Made by a program: the position numbers and the translations under genes. 64,000 nt of DNA from positions 549,193-613,192 of the forward strand of contig CAWUHX010000227.1 in assembly GCA_963922205.1 (NCBI GenBank). Direction: 5' to 3'. This document shows, one piece after another, positions 1 through 12,229 of this stretch. The stretch is from Romanomermis culicivorax. Taxonomy: Eukaryota; Nematoda; Enoplea; Mermithida; Mermithidae. The first letter of the stretch is position 1; each line of letters opens with the position of its first letter. Under the pieces are notes generated by a model. It did not search any database and was not told where the DNA came from. It saw only the letters and a program-made list of their open reading frames with translations.

Positions 1-3000
1 TGAGCAGATAACTTTCTACATTTTTATCGTGAAGGGAAATTGGAGGCATATATTCAGATGTCTTTTCCCGAATCCACCAATTGCTTCTCTTCGGACTGTA
101 AAAAAGAAACAGTACGAGTCAACTTTTTTAAACAGAAATAGCGAGGAGAATCACATAGTCTTATATAGCTCTGCAAATTTTCTGCCAAAAAATTTAAATT
201 TTATCGATTATATGAAAAAAACCTATTATCCGATGACTTTTGAAAAAAACCTGTTAACTTCGCCTTGAATTAAAACACGAAAAAGAATACTCACTCCGAT
301 TCGAAATGATAAGTGAATAAATCTGCTTTGATATATTTCGGAGGCTTTGTATGAAATGGATTCCGGTCTATAAGCCGCGCAACTGAAAAAAATAAAATAA
401 TTAAATAGGAAAGATCGCAGACTCCCAGCTTAGTTTCCATTATTATGATACGGTTTTAAGAAATAATGATAAATATCAAGAAATTCTAATTTTTATGTGA
501 TCGAAAATGATTTCGTCATGGAAAACACAATCTATCAAGAAATTTTCAACTTTGTGTAAACAAATTTTAAAATAATTTATTTATTAATTTTTTTTATTAC
601 ATTAAAATCTTTGGCAACCGAATGAAATTCAATTTTCTGGCCGGTCGAAAATTAATATGTCAAGCTAGTTAGCGATGTATCGGATAGTATATTTTGAAAA
701 TATCGGGTTTAGATCTAAGTTAAGCCCGGTTCATACTTCTGCTCGGCGAACAAATTTACCCCGAGCATGCTCGGCAAGCATCTCCGAGCACAGCTCCGAG
801 CATGCTCGCCAAGCATGCCCGGCGAGCACCTTGCTCGCCGAGCGTGCTAGGAGTTGCTCGCCGAGCGTGCTCGGAGTTGGTTCATACTTCGCGAGCAAAT
901 TTTTCTCCTAAAATGCATAATTATTTCTTTCCATGTACGAACCAGGAAATCAGTATCTTGAAAACATGGCGTTATTTCCTAACGTCCTTGTAATCAGGGA
1001 TCAAACGTTAAACAGGAATTCTTTTTCACGAACAAGCTCTATATGTTTAAATTTTTCATCAATTTTTTTCGAATAGACATTGCAAAAACTTTACAACAAA
1101 AAAATGAAATCGTACAAATAAATCTAGCGATTAGATATGTATGGGACTTTTGACCATATGCTATGCTACCCGATCCTATACAATGTTTTCTGACCCGAAG
1201 GATGAAAAAAGACTTGAACTTAGCCATTATCCAATATCCAGGATACCTCTGTGCCTTGAAGGTCACGGGTCAAAAAAATTAAGTTGATCATTTTCACTGT
1301 TAGAAGAAAAAACAGATAAAATTTTGTTCTACATGAGATTAATTTAGTCATTATTACATATATTTCAAAAATAAAATTTTCTCGGTAGTTTTCCAATGAA
1401 GGTAGGGAATGATCGGTGTATTGGCATCGGCTGATAATTGACTTTTTTAAATTTCGGTTGATGGTTTTTTGGGCGAGCTATGATCGATAATATCCTGTTT
1501 TCCACGGCAATTTTTGCATTAATCAGCCCTGCATGTGATTGCTTATGGGCCAAGTGTAAATCTTGGGTCACTTTTGATTAATTGTGATAAGAAAAACGTT
1601 TAATGAAATGACAATGTGCTTTCTCCCTTCAATGCATTACGACATAATTCACGAAGAATTATTCAACAATATCATGTTGAAAGCAAAACTTTTCGAGATG
1701 AAATACTGTTTCAAATTAAGTGTTCTTTAATTTCTTGTGTTCAAAATTCTGTAGTGAAACTTTTGTGTGAACACCGATGTTGGTCATTCTTTAATTTACA
1801 AGCACTTAATAAAAAAGAGACAAAAATAAGTCTTGTACCTGAGAGAAAGTTTTAAAGAAGCAGTTTTTGAGATTAAGCAAAAAATAAAATTTTTAACAAA
1901 CACAATTGGGTAGACAAGAAGGGCATGCCATCTTTGGCAATCATTTCAGATTTTTTTATCTGTTTACAATAATCGTAGATCGGATTGATTTTCGTTTTTT
2001 TTGCGTTGAATAAGAGAAAGATTTTGTTTATTTCTCATTTCCCTTGTCTCGTTTCATTTCTCGTTTCTCAAAGCAGCAATTACTATTTAAAAGCAATAGT
2101 CATTTCTCATTTTCAATGTTTATTTACACTAAATAATAAACAAATATGTAACATGGCGAGTATGTGCTTTTGTTACACTTTATGAACTGAACATATTTTT
2201 TTGACCCTTGACCTGGTTTGATAGATGTCTCTGACCCGACCCGTGACCCGATTTGGTATTTTTACTGCCTGCCCCAGCCCGATATTCTCTGGCCCGATAC
2301 ATGCCTACTACCGACCGATCAGAGCGCCCATAATTTGGCATTGGTCGTGCGCGCATTGTTTAATTTTTGATGAATTATCGCAGTCTGAGACGCGTCTATA
2401 CTTAGAACATGTGCTGCTCGCCGAGCATGCTCAGATTTGGCGCATTATTTAGCACACAATGACAAATTTTTTTATGGAAGTTTTTTACAAGTCGGTTCCC
2501 TTCCAAATTATGGTCCAAACTGTTATTTTCGGACTCCTCATGATGCCAGCTATCCAGATCAGTTCGAAAATCCAAGCGCTCATGGCATTCAGGAACTTAT
2601 TTGCATATTTGCATAATATGCACACATCTCACATACTCCTTGTCACTACAGAAAAATCCTAGATACTTCAAGAATCGAACCTGGTTCACCAGCCTATGGA
2701 CTTAATGCGTTTACCACTACACAATTTTCCCAGAAAGTATAAACACTATATTTCTTTAAGACCCTTGATACTATTCTAACTAACAACTTCATTTGGAAGA
2801 GCCTCAACAACGGAACGCCCTTCGGGCGCGGCTGCTGTACCCTAAGCCTAAGCCTAAGGAAAATTTTAAAGGAAAAATAAATGTCTACTCACTAGTCACA
2901 GAAATCAATACTCAAAATTAACAAACAACTCGTATACAATAATTAGGCTGAAGGCCGGGAACCGACTTATAAAATTTAGCCTTTTTTATTTTTTTTAATC

Positions 3001-6000
3001 ATGTTTCTACGAAGTTTTTGAATACTCACAACTTCTTTCGTAAGCCTAAGCCTAAGCCTAAGCGCCTTTGTTTACAGCTACTGATTTGAACAATAACAAT
3101 CTCCTATGTTTCTAATGCATAATACAACAGCCTGTATAATACAACAGCCAATGTACGCCAAAAGTGTCATGCGCCAAATTTACATATACGCCAAATGGTC
3201 TACGCCAAATTGGTATACGCCAAATTGACGTGATCCCCTCTAATGCTTAAGCTTACCGTCGGACGAATTCTGAAGTAATTTCCAAACGAGGCTAATAAAC
3301 CAGGGATTGTGCTGATAAGAACCTAGAGCGGCAAACCACATTTGCCAATCGAGTCGCGGTTGATGGGGAACTGGAAATGAGAAAAAAACTCAAAATTCGA
3401 ATTCTTGGCAATATTAACGGATATTTATGAAAAAGCTATCCAAACCAACGGTTCAAATATTTTAGAATATAGGTTCCGATTTCGGTTGCACAATTTGTGG
3501 AATAACCGGTTAGAGGTTCAGGTTCCAAAAATTAGGAACTGTACGGTTACGTTTCCTGTACAGTAGTGCATACTATATACGTTTATATTTTATAAGAAAG
3601 TACTGTACATGATTATTCTACCGACTAAGCAGTTCGAACATTGATAGATTTTTCTATTTGTATTTCAATATCATGTTGACTTTGAAGGTAATATCAAGTC
3701 ATAAATTGCTGCACTTTATTCAGTAGTTAGTAGCATACATTTAACGGGGCCCGTAGGTCTGGGGGGGGGGGGGGGTCGGACGAATTTTTTGGGGCCAGGA
3801 GTCAGTAATTCCCAAAATTTTGGGGGGGAGGGGCCTTTCAAAGAAAAAAATTTCGATTTTTTCACGAAAAAAGTCCGAAAAATAGTAATTTTTTTCTAAA
3901 AAGACCGAAAAAATGTATTCATGGCGCGAAGCGCCCAGAAAATTCAAATTTTTCACCATTTTTTGTTCAATAATTGACATTTTTCATCAAAAAATTGACA
4001 TTTTTCAATATTTTTCCGACCATAAGTATGGGGGTTCCTAGGGCTACCATACGGCTAGCCATAAAATCGAAATATCCTGGGGGGACGATCGCCCAATGGC
4101 TAGCCATATGGTCGACGATTTCTGGGGGGGGGAGGTTTCCATAGCACTCCTACCAATTACATGTATGGTTAGTAGAGGTGTATCGGCTACCCGGAATTAT
4201 CCGACCGTTATGTTGGACCCGGACCCAATATTCTTGAAAATTTTGAAACCGGACCCGGTATTTTCAAAATATGCTACCCGATACACATACCTGTATTTGG
4301 GGGTGGACCTCTATATCCAAATGTTGGGACCTCCTAACTCGAAAAATTTAGGAACTTTTAGGATTTTTTTTGGGGCTATTTGGCCTTTTATGGGAAAATT
4401 TTCGACTTTTTCGGATTTTTTTGGGACCCCAACCAAAATGTTGGGAATATTGGTATCCCCACCCCGAAATTTGAGGTTTACCCCAAACTGGTCGGACATC
4501 TTACAGATATGCTGAAATAGCTCTAATAGTTAGTACGTGTTGACAAAAAGAAATGCAAAATTGGCTAATTTAGTACTAGTTAGATACGAAAACATAACGT
4601 TTTTCAAGAAAGAGTGGGATAAAATAAACCTTTTTTGGAAGTTAATTTTCAAATAAAAACACATTTTTTTGTGGATGTTTCTTATGTCATTTTAAAAGGT
4701 TTTACGAAAAAAGAAGCTTTTCTGTCACTATAAGTTGGAAAAAACGGGTTCTACCATAATGTTTTTACACCAGTTTACTTTAAAATTGCGTAAAACTATC
4801 AAGATGTTGATTTTTTCATAGCCCTAATTAGTAAGAAAAAGAGGTGAAATTTAAAATTAACATTTAGAAGAGAACACAGCAGCATTGATATTGAATAAAT
4901 TCGTTCACCAACCTTGAAACTGATTCAGAAAATATAATCAAGTTATTTTAACTAAATCATGAGCCAGATACCATAAATTTTTTGCACTTTTACCTCCTCA
5001 AACTTTGAAATATCCGCGTTCTGACAATTTCGGAAACCACGAGGAAAAAACAGTGAAACCGTTTAAAATCGGTTTTTTATGAAAAATTCTGTTCAGTTCT
5101 GAAATTTCAAGTTATTCAGCTCTGGTAACAGTTCCAGAATTTCAACGGGTTGGTATCAGTTTCGGTTAACCGCTGCAACTCTACAGATCAGTAAGCTACA
5201 AAATTCACATTAGAAAATGACTTTTCATTATTATATCGTTCTCTGAATTTCACATAAAATTTCTTTTATTACGCATATTCACGTGAGCTTTTGAGGATTT
5301 CGAATATTGATGAATAATAAATTCAGCCTGTTTCCTGTTAGGTCAACTCAATAACTTACTTACGACAGGCGGAGCACGAGAAACATTCCCAACTTTGTAT
5401 AGGAATTCATACTCTTCCCAGGGACCATTTAGACTCTTGGCGCCGTAAACGATTACTTCCGGTCGTCCACCGACGCCAGTCATACTTGAGAAAAAAAGTA
5501 AAACGTCACATATTACTAAATTTTTTCATTTTTCTCTTTTCAATACTGTCTAAATAAACCGTAGGCGTGAACTAATTCGTATTGATTCAACTGGTTGTGG
5601 AGCCGAATAACTGAAGGCCACACGTGCGTTCCCGAAGGCGAAAAGTTGTCCAAAGTGGCGAACGGGACCTAAAAAAGATGGTAAAGTTTACAAGTTACGC
5701 CTTGAAAAGTTTAGAAATAGTTGTAAAATGCCTAAGAGTCAGGAATCCAGAAGAATAGAAAATCTTGGATAACGTTAGGAAAACCAGTTCCCAGTCGACG
5801 TTTTGTACCCAATTCTAGAAAATTTCGCCTTTTTCGAAAAATCATGAAGGAAATGATTGGAGGAACTTACAATACTAATGGCAAACATCAAAATCGACAA
5901 TGAACTGACGGCGCAATGATAAAGAACGACTTTGATTTTTTCCGCAAACGGCAGAAATTTGACAAACAGAAGGCAGCTGAAATGTAAAAAAACTGAGTTG

Positions 6001-8888
6001 GTTTCAGGATTAACCGATACAGCATATCTATAAATTCTAAACAGGAATGGTAGTTTTCAAAAGAGTATTTCATTCTGTGTCAAAACTCCATCAGATTTAG
6101 GTAGTTCATGCTATTTCATGGCAAAAAAATATTTTTGATCCCAAGCTTCTAATTGCATTTAGGTCAAAATCAAGCACTGATTTTCAAGATGCAATTCGTT
6201 TTTCGATATCTTTAAAAGTAACCTGGTGGCTAAATTTGCAACTAGCTGCCAAGGGAGCAGGCATAAAATGATAATACAGTTCGTGGGACTTCCGAAACTA
6301 TTTTTAATCTATGAATGTTACTTTTTGAGCGATGCCAATAGCTCTAAACCGAATATGAATGTTCCTACAACTATGCTGTAGCGAACAATAGACGGCAGAA
6401 TGTCGAAAAATTGTGATTTTGTGAAAGCTGAAAAAGCGAATGATCACGGAGCGAGAGAATAATAGAAAATCAGAATAGATAAATATTTTAAAAAGAATCA
6501 AAACACTATAAATTTCCGATCTGTGAACTATATTTTTCTCCCATCACGATTTTACCAGTTTCCTATTTCCGTCTTTCGAAAAATCGTGTTTCACTCACTT
6601 TTTGATTCATTTTACAAATGATGTATGCCTGAATATCAGGCAGAAATATCAAAATTTTGCTGATTATTACGTTACCAAATTCGGAATCGATAGCCAATCC
6701 ACGAATTCGTAAAGAAAATAATTTCACCGTCGGTAAAATAACAACACCGCTAATAAACAGCAAAGAAATTACAATTTGTCGAAGTGATAAAAGTCTTTCC
6801 ACGAACGAATGCTTTCGTTTTTTGAGCGAATAACTATGATTAAAACTCCCTTAATAAATAAATACTATCGCATAAGAATTGGTAAATCTTGTTAAATTAC
6901 AAATTTGCATTTGAAAATGAAACAAATCAGAGTAAAATAGCAACTATGGTTTATAACTTACACAAATCTTCCGTAATTAATAAACTGAGACAAATCGCAA
7001 CGGTCAAAAAGTTGAAAAAATTGTAGTTGCCAGTAACAATTATCATGATCATGAGAGCAACCTAAATGAAAAATTGGAAACAATATCAAATGTATCGGAA
7101 AATAACTTTTCAAGCTTCAAATAATCAGCCTCAAAGCTATAAAAGTGACCATATATTCCAGAAAACTATGAACTTAACAAATTTATCGTAAAACAGCTCT
7201 TTCTTGACGCTAAGGGAGTGAACGCCCTTTTTGGGGGGTTAGACGATTGGCTCATCTGGTGGTAGAGATCTTAAGTGACAGAAAAAATAAATTTTGATCC
7301 CAAAAGTTTCTGAAAATAGTTCGAAAATGTGCGTTTTAGTCTTTAGTAATTTGAAAAAAATGTTTTTTCCTGGGTTTCGGTCTGCTAATGGTGTGATATA
7401 TCGAACATCCCGCTCTGATTTTCCTGATATCAGGTACCATGATAATGTGATGACTGTTCTCAAGGTTGCTCTCATAGCATTTCACTTCCCCAATTATGGT
7501 GTTTACTAACCTGTATTAGAAAAGCAATTAAGCGGACCAATTTAAACGGAACGAAGAATAAAATAGGGACGAAAATTTCGAAGCTATAAGTCGCCACCAC
7601 AGAAAGTTTTTTCAACCAATCCGAAGACTGGTGGGCGAACCAGGCCCCCGGCGTCGGGATACACTGACTTTCGTAATGGTAGTGTAGAGCTTAAAGATTG
7701 GCGATGATTAATTTTAATTGAACATTTTAATTATTCGCCTTAAATTTTGCAATTAATTAATTGGAGAATAAAATTTTTAGAAAAACTGGCCAAATTGAAA
7801 ATTCCAACACATTAACTTGGTTGCATACCAGTTAAACTCCACCAGGTCGGACATTCGGCATTGAGTTTCACAATACCGGACGCAAAAATGTATCGAAACC
7901 CGAGCCATTTGACTAAAAAAATTGTCAATTGGTCGATTGGGAGCCAAACATCTTTAAGGCGATCGCCCCGAAAAAGGCGGCTAGGAGCCATGAGAGCCGT
8001 GAGAAAACCCGTTTCAATCAACAATGTGTCCCTGAAGGACAATGTTCATGTTTTGAAAATTACAACAACAGGTGACGTTTCTATGAAATGATTCTTTCCA
8101 AGTGATTCGTTACCTTTGAAATTCAATGAATTTCTCAAACTAGGTTTTGAAAGTTGAAGAGGTGCGGCTTACCATTGAAACCACAGGAACGTTTGACCAA
8201 CCTATAAAAGTTCCTTAAAACAAATCACATACAACGGGTACAAAAAAGTTCGATAACTTACTTGGAAGCAGGAAAAATAGAAATACCAAAGCAACAAATA
8301 TGACGCAAAACTCCGAGCAAAACTGAAAATAATCGTCAACGATGAAAGAGCGATTCCCAGAATGCAAACAGTTTCAAAGGCTTGAAATGGCGCCAAATTT
8401 AAACCAGACATGACAAATAAATGTAATGCATTCGGCTTTGAACCGATAAATGCACAATCGACGACATTATGTTCATCTGAAGAATGAATTTTGAAATGTT
8501 TATATGTGATTGTTACATGATGATAAGTTTACCACATCGTAGAACTGATCGAACAGGCAACATGCCATCGTCCCCATATAAACCTGAAAAAAACTGGAAA
8601 CGCGTGATGTTTTTTTAGGACTGAAAAAAGCTACGAAATGTAAACACAGTGCAGTCCGTTCGATTGCGAAAAGAAATAAAGAAATTCGATAAAACAAAAG
8701 TGAAAATTAGATTTCAAAAAGAACTGCAAAAGAAACTAAATTTTAAAACTACGTGATCAGTCGTAAAATCTTCATTCCTAACCTGGCAATTGAAGATAAA
8801 GAGAGACGAATGCCCACAGGTAAGTGAACGACATCATGATTAAAAAAGTTTGGCGCACAAATTCGTTATGAAACCACTTGAACGCCAT
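1..8888 (-). CDS. LMF2: Lipase maturation factor (LMF2-type), 15 exons, 3' end off the window
   Basis: Multi-pass ER membrane protein; the family helps homodimeric lipases fold. I rebuilt these minus-strand exons with matching phases: 8783-8888, 8533-8583, 8262-8476, 8173-8201, 7829-8031, 7511-7689, 6962-7061, 6676-6849, 6322-6427, 5871-5976, 5547-5668, 5360-5484, 3257-3370, 295-382 and <1-95, about 600 residues so far. Family hallmarks in order: [145 protein letters not shown]. The start is the first ATG after a TTTTTTTCAG acceptor (8925), which could be a spliced-leader site or a 5'UTR intron. Exon 8 (6849) has the least certain acceptor. Introns 383-3256 and 3371-5359 are swollen by mobile elements. 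Identity is firm; LMF1 versus LMF2 is a judgement. Confidence 0.93.
724..905. repeat. GC-rich array of GAGCATGCTC-like palindromes in an LMF2 intron
   Basis: A GC-rich island in AT-rich intron DNA. Units such as GCTCGCCGAGCATGCTC recur about eight times, flanked on both sides by a related 'GGTTCATACTTC..GCGA..CAAATTT' segment (near 727 and 880). A single further unit lies near 2411. It looks like a mobile-element end or a locally expanded palindromic repeat; no coding potential is recognised. Confidence 0.6.
2483..2974. mobile_element. MITE family T, copy 1, carrying TTAGGC telomere repeats
   Basis: Terminal inverted repeats TTTTACAAGTCGGTTCCC (2483-2500) and its near-perfect complement (2957-2974) bound about 490 bp. 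The interior holds a small GC-rich hairpin (CGCCCTTCGGGCG) followed by a CCTAAGCCTAAGCCTAAG array at about 2840-2858. The same order recurs at 26293-26480, and the interior alone at 10315-10395. No transposase is visible, so it is non-autonomous. It sits in the LMF2 intron between exons 13 and 14. Confidence 0.7.
3041..3065. repeat. Interstitial telomere repeat (CCTAAG)n
   Basis: Four tandem TAAGCC units, complement of nematode TTAGGC, in the LMF2 intron just outside the family-T element. Confidence 0.85.
3150..3232. repeat. Interrupted ACGCCAAA array
   Basis: Five near-copies of (T)ACGCCAAA(TT) at irregular 14-18 bp spacing, inside the LMF2 intron. Preceded by a duplicated 'TAATACAACAGCC' at 3120-3148. 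Confidence 0.55.
3734..4167. mobile_element. MITE family B, copy 1, with 8-bp target duplication
   Basis: A 434-bp element with ends CATACATTTAAC and ATTACATGTATG, flanked by a perfect 8-bp duplication GTTAGTAG (3726-3733 and 4168-4175). The interior has a long G tract, runs of AAAAATTGACATTTTTC, and the palindromic block GGCTAGCCAT. Intact ends and a perfect duplication show a real insertion. Confidence 0.88.
4286..4511. mobile_element. MITE family A, copy 1 (diverged)
   Basis: Starts CATACCTGTATTTGG and ends CTTACAGATATG; the interior has the family pattern 'AACTGGTCGGACATCTTACAG'. The duplication is no longer recognisable. Confidence 0.7.
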
Positions 8889-9163
8889 ATCGTCGTCTAA
8901 TTTTGGCGAAGTTTAAAGTTTCAACTGAAAAAAACGATGAAGATAAAACCTCGAAAAAATATTATTGTTGTTTTCGGTCAGAAAATGTGATTTTTTGAAT
9001 GAAAAAAAAGAAAAAATGTGTTTTTTCGACAATTTTTTTTGAAATTGTGGAGAGGACCAAAAATTGTTTTCGATATATTACGGAAAATTTTTTGGAAACG
9101 CTTTTTGGCAACAATCGCTGTTTCGATGCATTTTTGAACGTATTTTTTATATTAGGTTGTTAC

Positions 9164-9481
9164 CAGTGGTGTAGGCATAAATTTTTTAGAGGACGGAAAA
9201 AAAAAGCCTCTAAAAATGTCCAAACTTTCTCTATTCGCTGTTTTTCTTTACGATTCCGCCCAAACTCGATTTGCGTGGTAAATGCAATATTTTTTAGACT
9301 TCTCACATGTCGCAAACATGGAAAAGTCGTAAAAAATGGCAATTTCTGACTGAATCCGGTGTGGTGCGCCGGAAACTGTTTGATTTTCATGAAATTTCAA
9401 AGTCCAAAATTGAATATCCAGCAATAGTGAGCAAAAAATTTTTATTCAACCTTCCAAGGGACGCCCGCGCCTACGCTACTG
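9164..9481. mobile_element. hAT-like MITE with CAGTGGTGTAGGC termini
   Basis: The ends CCAGTGGTGTAGGCATA and GCGCCTACGCTACTGG are inverted copies; CAGTGGYGTAGGC is a common hAT-type terminus. Open frames inside are low-complexity and not coding-like. No clear 8-bp duplication. Confidence 0.55.
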
Positions 9482-10314
9482 GGGCTGTTCATAGCGGTAT
9501 CGAAAATACAACAAATCAAGGAAAAAATGAAATATGTCTTAATTTCGTCATGTACAATGAAATAAATCTTATACATACGAAGCATCTCTCATAAAAGCTT
9601 AATGCTTTTGAAGATGTTTTTTTCGATAGGACAATACAAGAGTCAAAAATGTTCAAAAAGACATTCTACATCGTAAATATCTCCAGTAAAGTCGGAAAAT
9701 GGTTCAGAATTTAATTGCAATGAACGCAATGAAAGATTGATTGAATGAACACTCTTAATAGTTAAACATAGTGTTTTTTGATGTTCTTGGACAATGAAAC
9801 TTGAAATTACTATCACAAAATCATCAAGCGAGAAAAAATTAGAATAACGTGAGCAGAAAATTAGAATTATAATTACTATTGGTAAAAACCTTAAATATGT
9901 ATTAATGTTTAGAGATAATAAAACATTACAGATGCACTTAATTAAATGTTAATAGAGTAATAGTACTAGACCTCCTAAGAGCCAAACTTGAGGCAAAGTG
10001 AGATAAATAATGTTGATTAGGCGTACCAACGTGAAGCACCAGTAAATTTTGAAGATTTTGAAATTTTTCCAAAAAATGCGGTAGACGTAGAATCTCTTTT
10101 TCGGTCAAACGGCCGAATTTTTTCTCCAAGGTCTGAAGTTTTTTCAACATTATAGCGAAAACATAGCTTTCTCCACGCAAAACAACTAAAATTCGGGAAT
10201 TTTTACGGATGGCGGTGGCCACGCCGAAATTTCTCTGACGCCGGTTTTTGGGGGTTTTCATGATGAAGGGAAGAAGGAATAAGCGAAATTGTGCATGGGA
10301 AAAGCGCCAAAATT

Positions 10315-10395
10315 TGGAAGAGCCTCAACAGCGCTGCGCCAGTCGGGCGCAGCTGCTGTACCCTAAGCCTAAGGAAAATTGTAAAGGAAAAATAA
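10315..10395. mobile_element. Family-T interior fragment with CCTAAG repeats
   Basis: Matches the interior of the element at 2483-2974 (TTTGGAAGAGCCTCAACA, GGGCGCAGCTGCTGTACCC) and ends in two CCTAAG units. The terminal GTCGGTTCCC repeats are absent. Confidence 0.6.
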
Positions 10396-12053
10396 ACTCA
10401 AATTAGATTTATAAATTCGTTGACTTTCGACAATAAAGCGCGTCCCTAATCAGTGTTTTTTTGTGCCAAAACATGGTTTTTGGCACAAAAAAATTTGCGG
10501 CGGCCACTGCCATCCGTAATTTACCCAACATTCGGACTGTGCTACCACATTCTTCCTGCTAAGTTGCACAGTGCAAACAATAGTCGGACGACTTTTTTGA
10601 TTATGTTATAGGGTTACCTGTTCGATAATATGAACTTCAAAATTGAAAATTTTTACAATAAGGGGGTCAGTCATCAAAAAACAATAAGAGAGATTTATAG
10701 GCATTATTGGAAAGTTATGAAAAAGTCGTTCTCCAGAAAAATCCAGGCGGGGCATTTGACAATTTTTTAAAAGCTTTAAAATCGAAATTTTTCGGTGCCG
10801 GGCGCCGAATAGGGCAGTCTTGCCAGTTTTTTTCATTATTTTTCTCCGAAGTTCTAAAATTGAGTTTAAAAGAATTCAGAAATACAAGAAAACTAATTAA
10901 GAGTTTTTGCACAGGCAAGGTTGCAATGTGCAACCTTGGGAAGAAATTTGGTGGCATAAATGAATTTTCGGTTGCACACACTAAAATTGATACATTCGCA
11001 TAATTTCCATTGATTTTTTTCACTTCAAGTGTTCACTCTACCACGTACACTCCTCTCAACATGACATCAAACGCGGTCAGACACTACATTAGACTCCTTT
11101 GGTAGGCTGACGAATGTGATGGTCGGCCGCCCACCACCTTTTCATTTAAAGCCGTCGACAGATGGTCCATTTAGGTTTTTTGAACTTATTTAAACATTCT
11201 GATATATCTGGATTTCGGAACAATAACTTGCCAGTCATAATTATACCCCAAAAAGATTATTTACAAATCATCTAAAGTATAAAAAAGAGCGGCAGGCATT
11301 TTATCTTGGATTCGAATATCAATAATAGGCAACGGTTTTTTGCATTTTGTTTTTCTACAACGCCGGAAAATAAATCTTTTCAACATTTATTTCCTAGATG
11401 AAAGGTTTAATTTATTGGGGGATTCAATGAGTTTACAGTCGGGCAAACCAAAATTCAAAAATTAGGCAAGCAATCAAGAATTTGATTCTTCAACTAGCAA
11501 GAACTTCTGCCATTGACCTATGCCGTTTTAGTTTTTTTCCAGATGAAAAAATTTTATGTCCACAAAAGACGGAAACTTTTAAAGACCACAAAAGATTGGA
11601 AGTAAGCGAGAAAAAAAAATAAAAAATGAGAAAATTGATTCTAGTCAGCTCAGTCAAATTGAGTTGATGAACGATACATTAATGTGCTACAACATTTAAA
11701 AGCATATTAACGATAGATATTTCATGAATTCATCTGCTTTAATCATTTCTGTGATTCAGATTAGAGTTATCGAATTTCTATACTTTTTATTCCGGCGCAG
11801 AGTGTCGCAAAAATTTTCGGATTTTTACTTTTCAAAATGCTGGAAAATGAACCTTCACAAGGTTAAAAAGAAACTAAAATCAAGCTGATAAAGTGTAATT
11901 TGTTCTTCGTTCCAGCGCGAAGCGCCGGAAAAATTGTCTAGTTTTTATATTCTAAAACGCTGGACAGGGTTGTTTTTTTGGGTTGGAAAATTGAGCATTT
12001 TCGGGTTTTTAAGAAAAGAATTCATTGTTTTCATTTAGTTCTTCAGAATACAA

Positions 12054-12229
12054 CATACCTGTAATTGGGAGGATGGGGGGACCTCCCCCAACTTGGCCAA
12101 CCATATACCTAACCCCGCCCCCCAGTTTGGAAAAAAATTAGCAAAAAAGTGTATGTTCTTGGCCTTTTTTTGCGAAAAATTTCGATTTTCGCCTCCCCCC
12201 TCCAACTGGTCAGAACTCTTACAGGTATG
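12054..12229. mobile_element. MITE family A, copy 2
   Basis: CATACCTGTAATTGG at the left and CTTACAGGTATG at the right, with the family interior 'CCAACTTGGCCAACC' and 'GTGTATGTTCTTGGCC'. A fragment of another copy, inverted, lies at 12352-12420. Confidence 0.8.

Noticed and set aside
2663-2737. tRNA-like sequence on the minus strand (A-box-like GTGTAGTGGTAAACGC, B-box-like GGTTCGATTC)
   Set aside because: The acceptor arms do not pair and the T stem is short and mismatched. At best a tRNA-derived relic, not a tRNA gene.
9938-10261. 107-codon minus-strand open frame
   Set aside because: No recognisable motif, no convincing splice context, and part of its sequence (GGCGGTGGCCACGCCG region) resembles repeat DNA near 10498.
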